64,000 nt of DNA from Nocardioides plantarum (GTDB lineage: Bacteria > Actinomycetota > Actinomycetes > Propionibacteriales > Nocardioidaceae): assembly GCF_006346395.1 (NCBI RefSeq), contig NZ_VDMS01000001.1, positions 1,488,001 to 1,552,000 of the forward strand, given 5' to 3'. Position 1 is the stretch's first letter, and the number at the start of each line of letters is the position of its first letter. A program made the position numbers and the translations under genes. The notes under the pieces were generated by a model, which saw only the letters and a list, made by a program, of their open reading frames with translations, was not told the DNA's origin and searched no databases. Shown here piece after piece: positions 28,235 to 35,862 of this stretch.

Positions 28235-29083
28235 GTGGACGCCACCGTCGCCGGCCGCACGGCCCGCACCCTCGAGACCCTGCACGCGCTCTGCTACTTC
28301 GCCCCCGAGGTGAACGACGAGCTGGTCGCGCTCGGGGTGCGCACCGGCCGGGCGACGTACTTCGCCTCCCGCTCGGCGGCGATGGGGGCCGTCGGGGGTG
28401 GCACGGTCGCGGCGACCTTCTTCGTCTTCAGCCCGTCGCTCGTGGCCAAGTTCGTCCCTGCGGTCTGGTCCGCCGCCTCGCCGGAGGCCGTGGTCGCCGC
28501 GCGGCGGCGCGCTGTCGACGCGGCGTACCGGCGGCTACTGGGCGACGAAGCGCTCGGCTCGCCCGAGGTCGCCGAGGCCGCCGAGCTCACCCGCGCGGCC
28601 GTGGCCGGCGCCGACCCCGCCGGTCGCCCGCTGTACGCCGCCCATGCCGACCTCGACTGGCCCACCGAGCCCCACCTGGCGCTGTGGCACGGGCTCACGC
28701 TGCTGCGCGAGTACCGCGGCGACGGCCACGTCGCTGCTCTCCTCGCCCACGGCCTCACCGGCCTCGAGGCCCTGGTCACCCACACGGCGACGGGCACGGG
28801 CTTCACGCAGCCGGCCGCGCAGCTCACCCGCGGGTGGTCCGAGGAGCAGTGGGCCGGTGCGGTCGCCTCCCTCGCGGCGCGCGGCCTGATGACCGACGAC
28901 GGCACGCTCACGGAGGCCGGGGCGGCGCTGCGCACCTCCGTCGAGGCTGCGACCGACGAGATGGCCGTCGGCCCGTGGGCGACCCTCGGCGAGGACGGCC
29001 GCGCCCGGCTGAAGGAGATCGGCAAGCCGCTGGTGATGCGGGCCGTCGCCGCCGGCGCTTTCCCGGAGGGTGTCTTCGCCTGA
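28235..29083 (+). CDS. SCO6745-family helical protein
   Basis: This 282-residue protein resembles the actinobacterial SCO6745 family, which has no established function. It is mainly alpha-helical, with LETLHALCYFAPEVNDEL at the N-terminus and a C-terminal winged-helix-like part (SEEQWAGAVASLAARGLM and a TEAGAAL strand). It has no signal peptide. The start is GTG, ten bases after the MFS stop codon, so the two genes probably form an operon. Confidence 0.75.
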   Translation: MDATVAGRTARTLETLHALCYFAPEVNDELVALGVRTGRATYFASRSAAMGAVGGGTVAATFFVFSPSLVAKFVPAVWSAASPEAVVAARRRAVDAAYRRLLGDEALGSPEVAEAAELTRAAVAGADPAGRPLYAAHADLDWPTEPHLALWHGLTLLREYRGDGHVAALLAHGLTGLEALVTHTATGTGFTQPAAQLTRGWSEEQWAGAVASLAARGLMTDDGTLTEAGAALRTSVEAATDEMAVGPWATLGEDGRARLKEIGKPLVMRAVAAGAFPEGVFA

Positions 29084-29107
29084 GGCGTCGCCCGGCATGA
29101 TCGAGGC

Positions 29108-29983
29108 ATGCCGGAGGGGGACAGCGTCTACAAGCTCGCGCGCCGGCTCGACCGGTCGCTGCCGGGCCGCGCCGTGGTGCGCTCGGACCTGCGGGTCCCC
29201 CGGCTGGCCACTCGCGACCTGGCCGGGCGGACCGTGCTCGAGCACGCGACGTACGGCAAGCACCTGCTGACGCGGTTCTCGGCTCCGGCCGGCCCGGGCA
29301 GCGCGGGCGGCTCGGCCGACGGCGTCCCGGTCACCCTGCACAGCCACCTGCGGATGGACGGCGAGTGGTCGGTCACCGGGCCGGGCAAGGTGCTGCCGCG
29401 GCGGATGATGGACGGCGTCCGGCTGGTGCTCGAGCTCGACTCCGGCTCCACCGCCTGGGGCCTGCGGCTGCACGACCTCGACCTAGCGGCGACCAGCGAC
29501 GAGTCGCGCTGGGTCGGCCACCTGGGGCCCGACCCGCTGCGCGACGACTGGGACCCCGCCGACGCCGTACGACGCCTGCGCGCGACGCCCTCCACGCCGT
29601 TCGTCTCGGTCCTGCTTGACCAGACGCGGGTCTGCGGGCTCGGCAACCTCTGGGTCAACGAGCTGGCGTTCGTCATGGGCGTCAGCCCGTGGACCCCGAT
29701 CGGCGAGGTCGACGTCGAACGGCTCGTGACCCGCGCCGCGACCGCGCTGAAGCACTCGGCGACGGTGCCCGGCGCCTACCAGGTCACCACGGGGCTCTCG
29801 CGGCGCGGCCAGGACCACTGGGTCGCCGGGCGCGCCGGACGGCCCTGCCTGCGCTGCGGCACCGAGGTGCAGGTCGTGGCCGAGCTGCCGAACGACGCGG
29901 CCCACCGGCGTACGTGGTGGTGCCCGCACTGCCAGCCGGGCGTGGGTCCCGAGACGCGGGTGCCGACCTCCCGGCCGGGATAG
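29108..29983 (+). CDS. Fpg/Nei-family DNA glycosylase/AP lyase (Nei2-like)
   Basis: This 291-residue base-excision-repair enzyme removes oxidised bases and cuts the abasic site. The mature N-terminus would be Pro2-Glu3 (MPEGDS), the catalytic pair of this family. HLRMDGEW, the H2TH region (CGLGNLWVNELAF) and a C-terminal zinc finger (CLRCGTE...WWCPHCQPG) are complete. The TAG stop lies inside a large hairpin shared with the convergent WYL regulator gene. Confidence 0.93.
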   Translation: MPEGDSVYKLARRLDRSLPGRAVVRSDLRVPRLATRDLAGRTVLEHATYGKHLLTRFSAPAGPGSAGGSADGVPVTLHSHLRMDGEWSVTGPGKVLPRRMMDGVRLVLELDSGSTAWGLRLHDLDLAATSDESRWVGHLGPDPLRDDWDPADAVRRLRATPSTPFVSVLLDQTRVCGLGNLWVNELAFVMGVSPWTPIGEVDVERLVTRAATALKHSATVPGAYQVTTGLSRRGQDHWVAGRAGRPCLRCGTEVQVVAELPNDAAHRRTWWCPHCQPGVGPETRVPTSRPG

Positions 29984-30044
29984 TCCCTGACGTAGATCAA
30001 GGTCCGGTGGCAGAAATCCTTGATTTACGTCAGGGACTATCCCG
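29976..30044. terminator. Bidirectional terminator containing both stop codons
   Basis: Arms of 27 bases (29976-30002 and 30018-30044) pair with a single mismatch around a 15-base loop. Each arm contains the stop codon of one of the two convergent genes in the same context, GGGATAGTCCCTGACGTA. Confidence 0.9.
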
Positions 30045-30993
30045 CCGAGGCGGCCATCACGGAGGCGACGCGGGCGACCTCGGCGCGCAGGTCGTCGGGC
30101 GAGTCGATCTCGAACGGCGCGCCGACCTGGGCGAGCACCATCACCGGCCAGGCCAGCGAGTCGACCTTCATCGCCAGCACGCAGGCGTCGTCGCCGGTCT
30201 GCGTCACCTCGCCCCAGCGACCGACCGCCCCGCGCACCTGGGGCGCCGGGGCGGCGACCCGGACCCGGACGTCGTAGCGCTGCGGGATCCGCCGGAAGCC
30301 GGCCTCGACGAAGGCGAGCGCGTCGCCGCCGGGCAGCTCGCGCGGGCGGAACCGCTGGCCGGTGGCCACGGGCGCGGAGATGCGGTCGACCCGGAAGGAG
30401 CGCCAGTCCTGGCGGTCGCGGTCGTGGGCGACGAGGTACCAGCGCCGCCCGAGCGAGACGAGGCGGTGCGGCTCGACCCGGCGGTGGGTCACCTCGGCGC
30501 CACGAGCCGCGTAGTCGAAGGTCAGCGGCTCGTCGTCGCGGCACGCCTGGGCGAGCGTGGTGAGGATCGTGGCGTCGACGGTGGGCCCTCCCCCGCCCCA
30601 CGGGCCGGGGGTGTCGGTGACGGCCTTGAGCGCGTCCATCCGGCGGCGCAGCGGCGCCGGCATCAGCGCGACCACCTTGGTCAGCGCCTGCACCGAGGTC
30701 TCCTCGAGTCCGCCGACCGAGCCGGCCGCGGCGGTGCGCAGGCCGACCGCGATCGCGACGGCCTCGTCGTCCTCGAGCAGCAGCGGCGGCAGCTGGCCGC
30801 CCGCCCGCAGCTGGTAGCCGCCGGCGACGCCGCGACTCGCGTCGACGACGTACCCCAGGTCGCGCAGGCGCTCGATGTCGCGGCGAAGCGTGCGACCGCT
30901 GACCTCGAGACGGGTGGCCAGCTCGTCGCCCGGCCAGTAGCGGTGGGTCTGCAGCAGGGACAGCAGCGAGAGCATCCGGGCGCTGGTGGACAT
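30037..30993 (-). CDS. WYL-domain transcriptional regulator (YafY type)
   Basis: This 318-residue regulator has an N-terminal HTH_11 winged helix (LATRLEVSGRTLRRDIERL), a central WYL domain (RRWYLVAHDRDRQDWRSFRVDRI) and the C-terminal WCX extension. WYL proteins sense ligands, often nucleic-acid-derived molecules, and include regulators of DNA damage and defence. It is divergent from the DrrA-type ABC genes with 62 bases between starts, so control of that exporter is likely. Confidence 0.88.
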   Translation of the reverse strand: MSTSARMLSLLSLLQTHRYWPGDELATRLEVSGRTLRRDIERLRDLGYVVDASRGVAGGYQLRAGGQLPPLLLEDDEAVAIAVGLRTAAAGSVGGLEETSVQALTKVVALMPAPLRRRMDALKAVTDTPGPWGGGGPTVDATILTTLAQACRDDEPLTFDYAARGAEVTHRRVEPHRLVSLGRRWYLVAHDRDRQDWRSFRVDRISAPVATGQRFRPRELPGGDALAFVEAGFRRIPQRYDVRVRVAAPAPQVRGAVGRWGEVTQTGDDACVLAMKVDSLAWPVMVLAQVGAPFEIDSPDDLRAEVARVASVMAASAG

Positions 30994-31042
30994 GGCGCCA
31001 CACTAGATCGGATTGAGGCCACAACCTGACCTAAGCCGGTCC

Positions 31043-31048
31043 TAGCGT
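31043..31048 (+). promoter_or_regulatory. -10 element TAGCGT of a probable leaderless transcript
   Basis: TAGCGT ends 7 bases before the ATG of the ABC ATPase gene, so transcription would start at or next to the ATG. The identical arrangement occurs before the membrane protein gene at 45000. Confidence 0.55.
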
Positions 31049-31055
31049 CGACGGC

Positions 31056-32060
31056 ATGACCCAGCCAACAACTCCCGTGATCCGCACCCGGGGACTGACC
31101 AAGACCTTCACCCGTCACCAGCAGGTCGTCGCGGCCGTCCGCGACCTCGACCTCACCGTCGAGGACGGCGAGCTCGTCGCCTTCCTCGGCCCCAACGGCG
31201 CCGGCAAGTCGACCACGCTCAAGATGCTCACCACGCTGATCGCGCCGACCTCCGGCACCGCCGAGGTCGCCGGGCACGACGTGGTGCGCGAGCAGCGCGC
31301 CGTACGCCGCTCGCTCGGATACGTCGGCCAGGGCAACGCCGCAGGACACCAGCAGCGCGGGCGCGACGAGGTCGTCAGCCAGGCCCGCGCGCACGGCCTG
31401 TCCCGCTCGGCCGCCGCCACCCGCGCCGACGAGCTGCTCGCGGCGTTCGACCTGACCGAGCACGCCGGCCGGCCGGTCTCGACGCTGTCGGGCGGGCAGC
31501 GCCGCCGCCTCGACGTCGCGATCGGGCTGGTGCACCAGCCACGGCTGATGTTCCTCGACGAGCCGTCGACCGGCCTCGACCCGCAGAACCGCGTCAACCT
31601 GCAGGAGCAGGTGCAGCGGCTCAACCGCGAGCTCGGCACCACGATCGTGCTGACGACCCACTACCTCGAGGAGGCCGACGCGATCGCCGACCGGGTGGTC
31701 GTCATCGACCACGGCCGGATGATCGCCGACGACAGCGCGACCCGGCTCAAGTCCGGGCTCGGCGACCTCGTCTCGCTCGGGTTCGCCGGGCCCGACGACG
31801 CCGCCCGGGCCGCGGAGCGTGCCCGCCGGATCGACGGCGCGAGCGTCTGCGTGGACGGGTCGGCGGTGCGGGTGCGCGTGGCCCACGGCCGCGACCTGGC
31901 ACCCGGCCTGGTCACCGACCTGGCCGCCGCGGGCACGCCCGCGACCCGCCTCGAGGTCGTCGGCGCCACCCTCGACGACGTGTTCCTGCACCTGACCGGG
32001 CGCAGCCTGCGCGAGACCGACTCCACCACCCCCACCCAGACCGAAGGAGCCGCAGCATGA
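31056..32060 (+). CDS. DrrA-type ABC transporter ATP-binding protein
   Basis: This 334-residue ATPase energises a drug or metabolite exporter. Walker A GPNGAGKSTT, signature LSGGQRRRLDVAIGL, Walker B MFLDEPSTGLDP and the H-loop LTTHYLEEADAI are intact. The C-terminal 100 residues are the DrrA-type regulatory extension. It overlaps its permease gene by ATGA. In place of the usual TGREN-type Q-loop region it reads GHQQRGRDEVVSQA, a small oddity. It might export either the OleA-type product or the thiopeptide, as it lies between the two clusters. Confidence 0.92.
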   Translation: MTQPTTPVIRTRGLTKTFTRHQQVVAAVRDLDLTVEDGELVAFLGPNGAGKSTTLKMLTTLIAPTSGTAEVAGHDVVREQRAVRRSLGYVGQGNAAGHQQRGRDEVVSQARAHGLSRSAAATRADELLAAFDLTEHAGRPVSTLSGGQRRRLDVAIGLVHQPRLMFLDEPSTGLDPQNRVNLQEQVQRLNRELGTTIVLTTHYLEEADAIADRVVVIDHGRMIADDSATRLKSGLGDLVSLGFAGPDDAARAAERARRIDGASVCVDGSAVRVRVAHGRDLAPGLVTDLAAAGTPATRLEVVGATLDDVFLHLTGRSLRETDSTTPTQTEGAAA

Positions 32061-32878
32061 CGACCACCGACCTGACCCCCGCGTCCACGACCACTCCCCT
32101 GCCGTCGTACGACGGACCCGACGTCGAGCCGGGCTTCCTGGCCGACACCTGGAACGTGATGACCCGCGAGCTCAAGCCGATGCTGCGCGAGCCGGCGTCG
32201 GTGCTGTTCGCGATGGTGCAGCCGCTGGTGTTCCTCGCCCTGTTCGCGCCGCTGCTGCCCGACTCGAGCGCGTTCGGCGGCTCGGCGCTGCAGTGGTTCG
32301 TGCCCGGCATCATCGCGATGACGGCGCTGATGGGCGCGTCGATGACGGGATCCAACCTGACGCTCGAGATCAACACCGGCTCGCACGAGCGGCTGCTGGT
32401 CTCGCCGCTGCGGCGCTCGTCGCTGCTGGTCGGCCGGGCGCTCAAGGAGGTCGTGCCGATGCTGGCGCAAGGCGTGCTGATCGTGGCCGTCGTGACGCCG
32501 TTCGACTTCGACCTGCACCTCGGCGGCGTGCTCGTCGGGCTCGCGGTCCTGGCACTGTTCAGCGTCGGGATCGGCGCGCTGTCGTTCGCGCTGGCGATCG
32601 TCTCGGAGGGCCAGGACTGGCTGTTCTGGACCGTGCAGCAGACGTTGATCTTCCCGCTGCTGCTGCTCGCCGGCGTCCTGCTGCCGCTCGACGGGGCGCC
32701 CGGCTGGCTCCGCTTCCTCGCCGACCTCAACCCGCTCGGCTACATCATCGAGGCCGAGCGCGCCCTGTTCGCCGGGTCGTTCCCCGTCGACACCGTCGGG
32801 TACGGCGTCCTCGCGGCCGCCGCCGTCGCCGTCCTGGGTCTGGTGGTCGGCCTGCGCACCATGCGCCGTTCCAGCTGA
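32057..32878 (+). CDS. ABC-2 type permease (DrrB-like)
   Basis: This 273-residue permease has six predicted membrane helices and the ABC2 motif around FLADLNPLGYIIEAERALFAG near its end. The start overlaps the ATPase gene in ATGA, indicating a two-gene exporter. An N-terminal cytoplasmic stretch of about 35 residues precedes WNVMTRELKPML. Immediately after the stop codon come two copies of a 26-bp palindrome. Confidence 0.9.
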   Translation: MTTTDLTPASTTTPLPSYDGPDVEPGFLADTWNVMTRELKPMLREPASVLFAMVQPLVFLALFAPLLPDSSAFGGSALQWFVPGIIAMTALMGASMTGSNLTLEINTGSHERLLVSPLRRSSLLVGRALKEVVPMLAQGVLIVAVVTPFDFDLHLGGVLVGLAVLALFSVGIGALSFALAIVSEGQDWLFWTVQQTLIFPLLLLAGVLLPLDGAPGWLRFLADLNPLGYIIEAERALFAGSFPVDTVGYGVLAAAAVAVLGLVVGLRTMRRSS

Positions 32879-32945
32879 CCCGTCGCCCATGGTCGACGGG
32901 TCAGCGAGGAATCCACGTCGACCCGTCGCCCATGGGCGACGGGTC
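32877..32945. repeat. Duplicated 26-bp palindrome after the ABC permease gene
   Basis: GACCCGTCGCCCATGGGCGACGGGTC is a perfect palindrome at 32920-32945. A copy with one base change lies at 32877-32902, starting within the stop codon of the permease gene. They could be tandem terminators or operator sites for the downstream regulator gene. No gene is seen in 32879-33133. Confidence 0.7.
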
Positions 32946-33133
32946 GGCCTTGGGTCGGGCTGCTCGGTCAGTGCTCGGTCAGTAGGTGCCACCACCACAA
33001 GTGCACCCCGGGCAGGCGTTGTGACGGCGGGACACCGGGCGCAGGCTGCACGCATGGGAGTACACCGAGGGAGCAAGCAGGACCTGCGGGCACGGTGCAG
33101 GGCCACGGACGTCGGCGCGCACGGGGCGGGCCG

Positions 33134-33742
33134 ATGAGCACGCTGCGGCTCCTCGTCTGGCACGAGTGTCGACTCACGGCGGAGGTGATCGCGGAGTCGT
33201 TGCGGGCGGCCACCGCGGCGACGTCGATCCTGGTCCTGAGCGACCTGCACGACCTGGGCCGCGAGGCGGCCCGGCTGGGCCGGTGCGTGGCCGTGGTGGC
33301 CGGCGACATCGGGGCCGCCGTCCTCGACGTCGCCGAGAACCTGTCGAGCGAGGCGCCGGGCTGCAACGTCGTCCTCGTCGCCACGCAGCCGACCCCGGCC
33401 CTCATCGACCAGGCCACCCGCGGCGGCTCGATCAGCATCGTCAGCCACAACGCCGGCATGGCCCACCTCGTCCACGCGGTGCGCGGTGCGGCGGCCGGGT
33501 GCCCGACGATCGACGTCGCCGTCGTCCGGCCGCGCGCCGCGGCGGAGGCCTCGCCGCTCAGCCGGCGCGAGCGCGACGTGATGATCCTGACCTCCACCGG
33601 CTGCCCCATCAAGGAGATCGCGGCCAAGCTGTTCCTGACCCCCGGGACCGTGCGCAACGTCAGCTCCTCGGCCATCCGCAAGGCCTCGGCCCGCAACCGC
33701 TTCGAGGCCGCGCGAGTCGCGAGCAGCCACGGCTGGCTCTAG
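33134..33742 (+). CDS. LuxR/NarL-family regulator with a degenerate receiver
   Basis: This 202-residue protein has the size and layout of a NarL-type response regulator. The C-terminal GerE HTH is good (LSRRERDVMILTSTGCPIKEIAAKLF, about 140-165). The N-terminal receiver-like half begins LRLLVWHECRLTAEVI, lacking the usual acidic pair, so phosphorylation control is doubtful. The ATG at 33134 is chosen over one 13 codons upstream because of the GGGCGGG ribosome site and the poor upstream sequence. It sits 3 bases before the monooxygenase gene, beside the thiopeptide operon. I infer it may be the cluster regulator. Confidence 0.82.
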   Translation: MSTLRLLVWHECRLTAEVIAESLRAATAATSILVLSDLHDLGREAARLGRCVAVVAGDIGAAVLDVAENLSSEAPGCNVVLVATQPTPALIDQATRGGSISIVSHNAGMAHLVHAVRGAAAGCPTIDVAVVRPRAAAEASPLSRRERDVMILTSTGCPIKEIAAKLFLTPGTVRNVSSSAIRKASARNRFEAARVASSHGWL

Positions 33743-33745
33743 GCG

Positions 33746-34972
33746 GTGACGGCGAGCGGCGCTGGGACCGGGCCCACGACCGAGGCTCTCGACGACGTCC
33801 TGGTCCTCGGTGCGGGCATCGCCGGACTCGTGCTCGCCGGGGCCTGGGCGCTGCGGGGTGGCCGGGCCACCGTGCTCGACGCCGCGGCCTCGGCCCCGGC
33901 AGCGGGTGGCGGACTCCAGCTCGCCCCGCCGAGCGTCGCGGTCCTGCGTGGCCTGGGCGTCGACCTGGCCGGCGCGGTCACGATCCACACCCAGCAGACC
34001 CGCGACCGCGACGGTCGGCTCCTCGGGAGCACCCCGCTGCACGGGTGCGCCGGACGGTACGCCGCGCCGTACCTCACGGTGCGTCGCGCAGACCTGCACG
34101 CGGCCCTGCTCGAGCGCGTCGGCGACCTGACCGACGTACGTCCCGGGACCGCGGTCACGGCGGTCGACGACCCGGACGACCCGGTCGTCACCCTGGCCGA
34201 CGGACGGCGGCTCGTGGCACCGGTGGTGGTCGGGGCCGACGGCATCCGCTCGGTCGCCCGGGCCGCGCTGGCCCGTGACGCACCGGTCTACTCCGGGCTG
34301 TGGGCGCACCGTGCCCTGGTCCCGGTCGCCGACCTGCCCGTCGCCGTGCGCGAGCACCTGCGCGAACCGGTCGTCCGGTTGTGGGTGGGGCCCGGGGCGC
34401 ACGTGGTGACCTATCCCGTCGCCGGTGGCCGCGAGCTCAACCTGGTGGTGGTCACGGGTGGCGACGACGACGCCGCGGACGCGCCGGCCTGGACGGCGAA
34501 AACCGACCCCGACGCCCTGCGTCACCGGCTCGCCGGCTGGGCGCCCGACGTGCGTGCCGTCCTGGACGCCGTCGGGGTGCTGCGCGGTCACGCCGTGCAC
34601 GACCGTCCGCCGCTCGCGCGCCTGGCCCGTGGCCGGCTCGCGCTCGTCGGCGACGCCGCGCACCCGATGGCGCCGTTCCTGGCGCAGGGGGCCAACCAGG
34701 CCGTCGAGGGCGCGGTCGAGCTCGCCGCCGCGCTGCGCGCGGAGGACCGGGCGGCCGGGCTGGCGGCGTACGGACGACGACGTGCCGTCCGCGCCGGGGG
34801 CATGCAGCGCGGGTCGCGGGAGGCCGTCGACCTGCTGCACCTGTCCGACGGGCCGGCGCGCGACGAGCGCGACCGGGCCTGGGCCGACGAGACCGGCCTG
34901 GCCCACCGCGACGGGCTCTACGGCTACCCGGTGGCCACGCTGCTCGGGAACGCCCGGGCGAGCAGCGCGTAG
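33746..34972 (+). CDS. FAD-dependent monooxygenase (salicylate/4-hydroxybenzoate hydroxylase type)
   Basis: This 408-residue class A flavoprotein monooxygenase has the FAD motif VLVLGAGIAGLVLAGAW, the mid-protein DG region VVVGADGIRSVAR and the GD motif LVGDAAHPMAPFLAQGANQAVEGA. Such enzymes hydroxylate aromatic rings using NAD(P)H and oxygen. The start is a GTG three bases after the LuxR-type gene, so the two form an operon. Its last 49 bases overlap convergently with the thiopeptide operon. A plausible substrate is an aminohydroxybenzoate or an aromatic side ring of the peptide product, but nothing in the sequence proves it. Confidence 0.87.
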   Translation: MTASGAGTGPTTEALDDVLVLGAGIAGLVLAGAWALRGGRATVLDAAASAPAAGGGLQLAPPSVAVLRGLGVDLAGAVTIHTQQTRDRDGRLLGSTPLHGCAGRYAAPYLTVRRADLHAALLERVGDLTDVRPGTAVTAVDDPDDPVVTLADGRRLVAPVVVGADGIRSVARAALARDAPVYSGLWAHRALVPVADLPVAVREHLREPVVRLWVGPGAHVVTYPVAGGRELNLVVVTGGDDDAADAPAWTAKTDPDALRHRLAGWAPDVRAVLDAVGVLRGHAVHDRPPLARLARGRLALVGDAAHPMAPFLAQGANQAVEGAVELAAALRAEDRAAGLAAYGRRRAVRAGGMQRGSREAVDLLHLSDGPARDERDRAWADETGLAHRDGLYGYPVATLLGNARASSA

Positions 34973-35853
34973 GTCCGCAGCTCGTCGAGGATGCCGAGGC
35001 CCAGCCGGTTGTGGGTCATGTGGACCTGCGACGACACGATCTCACCGGGGTGCCGCTCGGGAGCGGTGGTCAGCACGTCGTCGACCAGGCCGGCGACCGC
35101 CTCGTGCCAGGGGGCGAACGGGCCGTGGTCGCGCGGGTGGACGGGTACGCCGCCGAGGGCCTCGGGCGTGACGGACGACGCCGCGCCCACGACCTCGGCG
35201 GGGTAGCCGAACTGCTCGGCCCACCGGCGCCAGGCGCCCTGGCCGATGCCGTAGAACACGGCGTGGTCGGCGGCGTCGCCGAGCGTGGTCGCGGCGGCCA
35301 CGGTGGCCCGGAGCGCGGCCGCGGCCCGCTGTCCCCGGCTCGGCGAGGAGCGCAGGACCGCGGCGACCATCTGGCTGGACAGCTCGAAGAGCTCCTCGTT
35401 GGCCACCATCAGGGCGGGGCCGCCGTAGCGCTGGAGCTCGGGCTCGTAGGTGCTGGGGTGCACGCCGGGGGCCAGTACGTCGCCGGCGACCCGGTCCGAC
35501 CCGGTCTCGGCGGCGGCGTGGCGGGCGGCCTCGGCGCTGAAGGCCGCGGCGTCGAGCGGGGCCTCGCCGTCGCGCAGCGTCCCCGAGGACCGCAACGACT
35601 CCTCGAGCCGTGCCGTCGTCGTCGCCACCTCCGGGGCCGTGAGACCCGCGACCCGCAGGCGCAGGTGCGGCCCGCCCTGCCAGTAGCGGATGAAGAACCA
35701 CGGGCGGCCGAGCGCGACGACCGCGGGCTCGATCGTCTCGCGCAGCACCCGGTCGCCGGCGCTGGTCGCGGCCGTGCCGAGGTGGAGGTGCCAGGCGGCC
35801 CAGGCGCCGACGTACGGCGCGGGGCTCGGGTCGCTGTGGTGGGTGGTCGTCAT
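34924..35853 (-). CDS. Thiopeptide-type LanB elimination domain protein (TbtC/SpaB_C-like)
   Basis: This 309-residue protein matches the thiopeptide-type bacteriocin biosynthesis (SpaB C-terminal) family. It starts with a short tail, then GAWAAWHLHLG, and PWFFIRYWQGGPHLRLRVAG is the characteristic core. In split LanB systems this protein eliminates glutamate from glutamylated Ser/Thr to give dehydroalanine or dehydrobutyrine. GGGAG precedes the ATG. It is the last gene of the six-gene operon, nine bases after the dehydrogenase stop. A small pyridine-synthase-like role is less likely because a better TbtD candidate lies at the operon start. Confidence 0.85.
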   Translation of the reverse strand: MTTTHHSDPSPAPYVGAWAAWHLHLGTAATSAGDRVLRETIEPAVVALGRPWFFIRYWQGGPHLRLRVAGLTAPEVATTTARLEESLRSSGTLRDGEAPLDAAAFSAEAARHAAAETGSDRVAGDVLAPGVHPSTYEPELQRYGGPALMVANEELFELSSQMVAAVLRSSPSRGQRAAAALRATVAAATTLGDAADHAVFYGIGQGAWRRWAEQFGYPAEVVGAASSVTPEALGGVPVHPRDHGPFAPWHEAVAGLVDDVLTTAPERHPGEIVSSQVHMTHNRLGLGILDELRTYALLARAFPSSVATG

Positions 35854-35862
35854 GTCGTCTCC

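Noticed and set aside
33054..33137. 27-codon ORF overlapping the LuxR-type start by ATGA
   Set aside because: Sequence is ordinary and Arg/Gly-rich with no ribosome site; the overlap alone is not enough to call a leader peptide.
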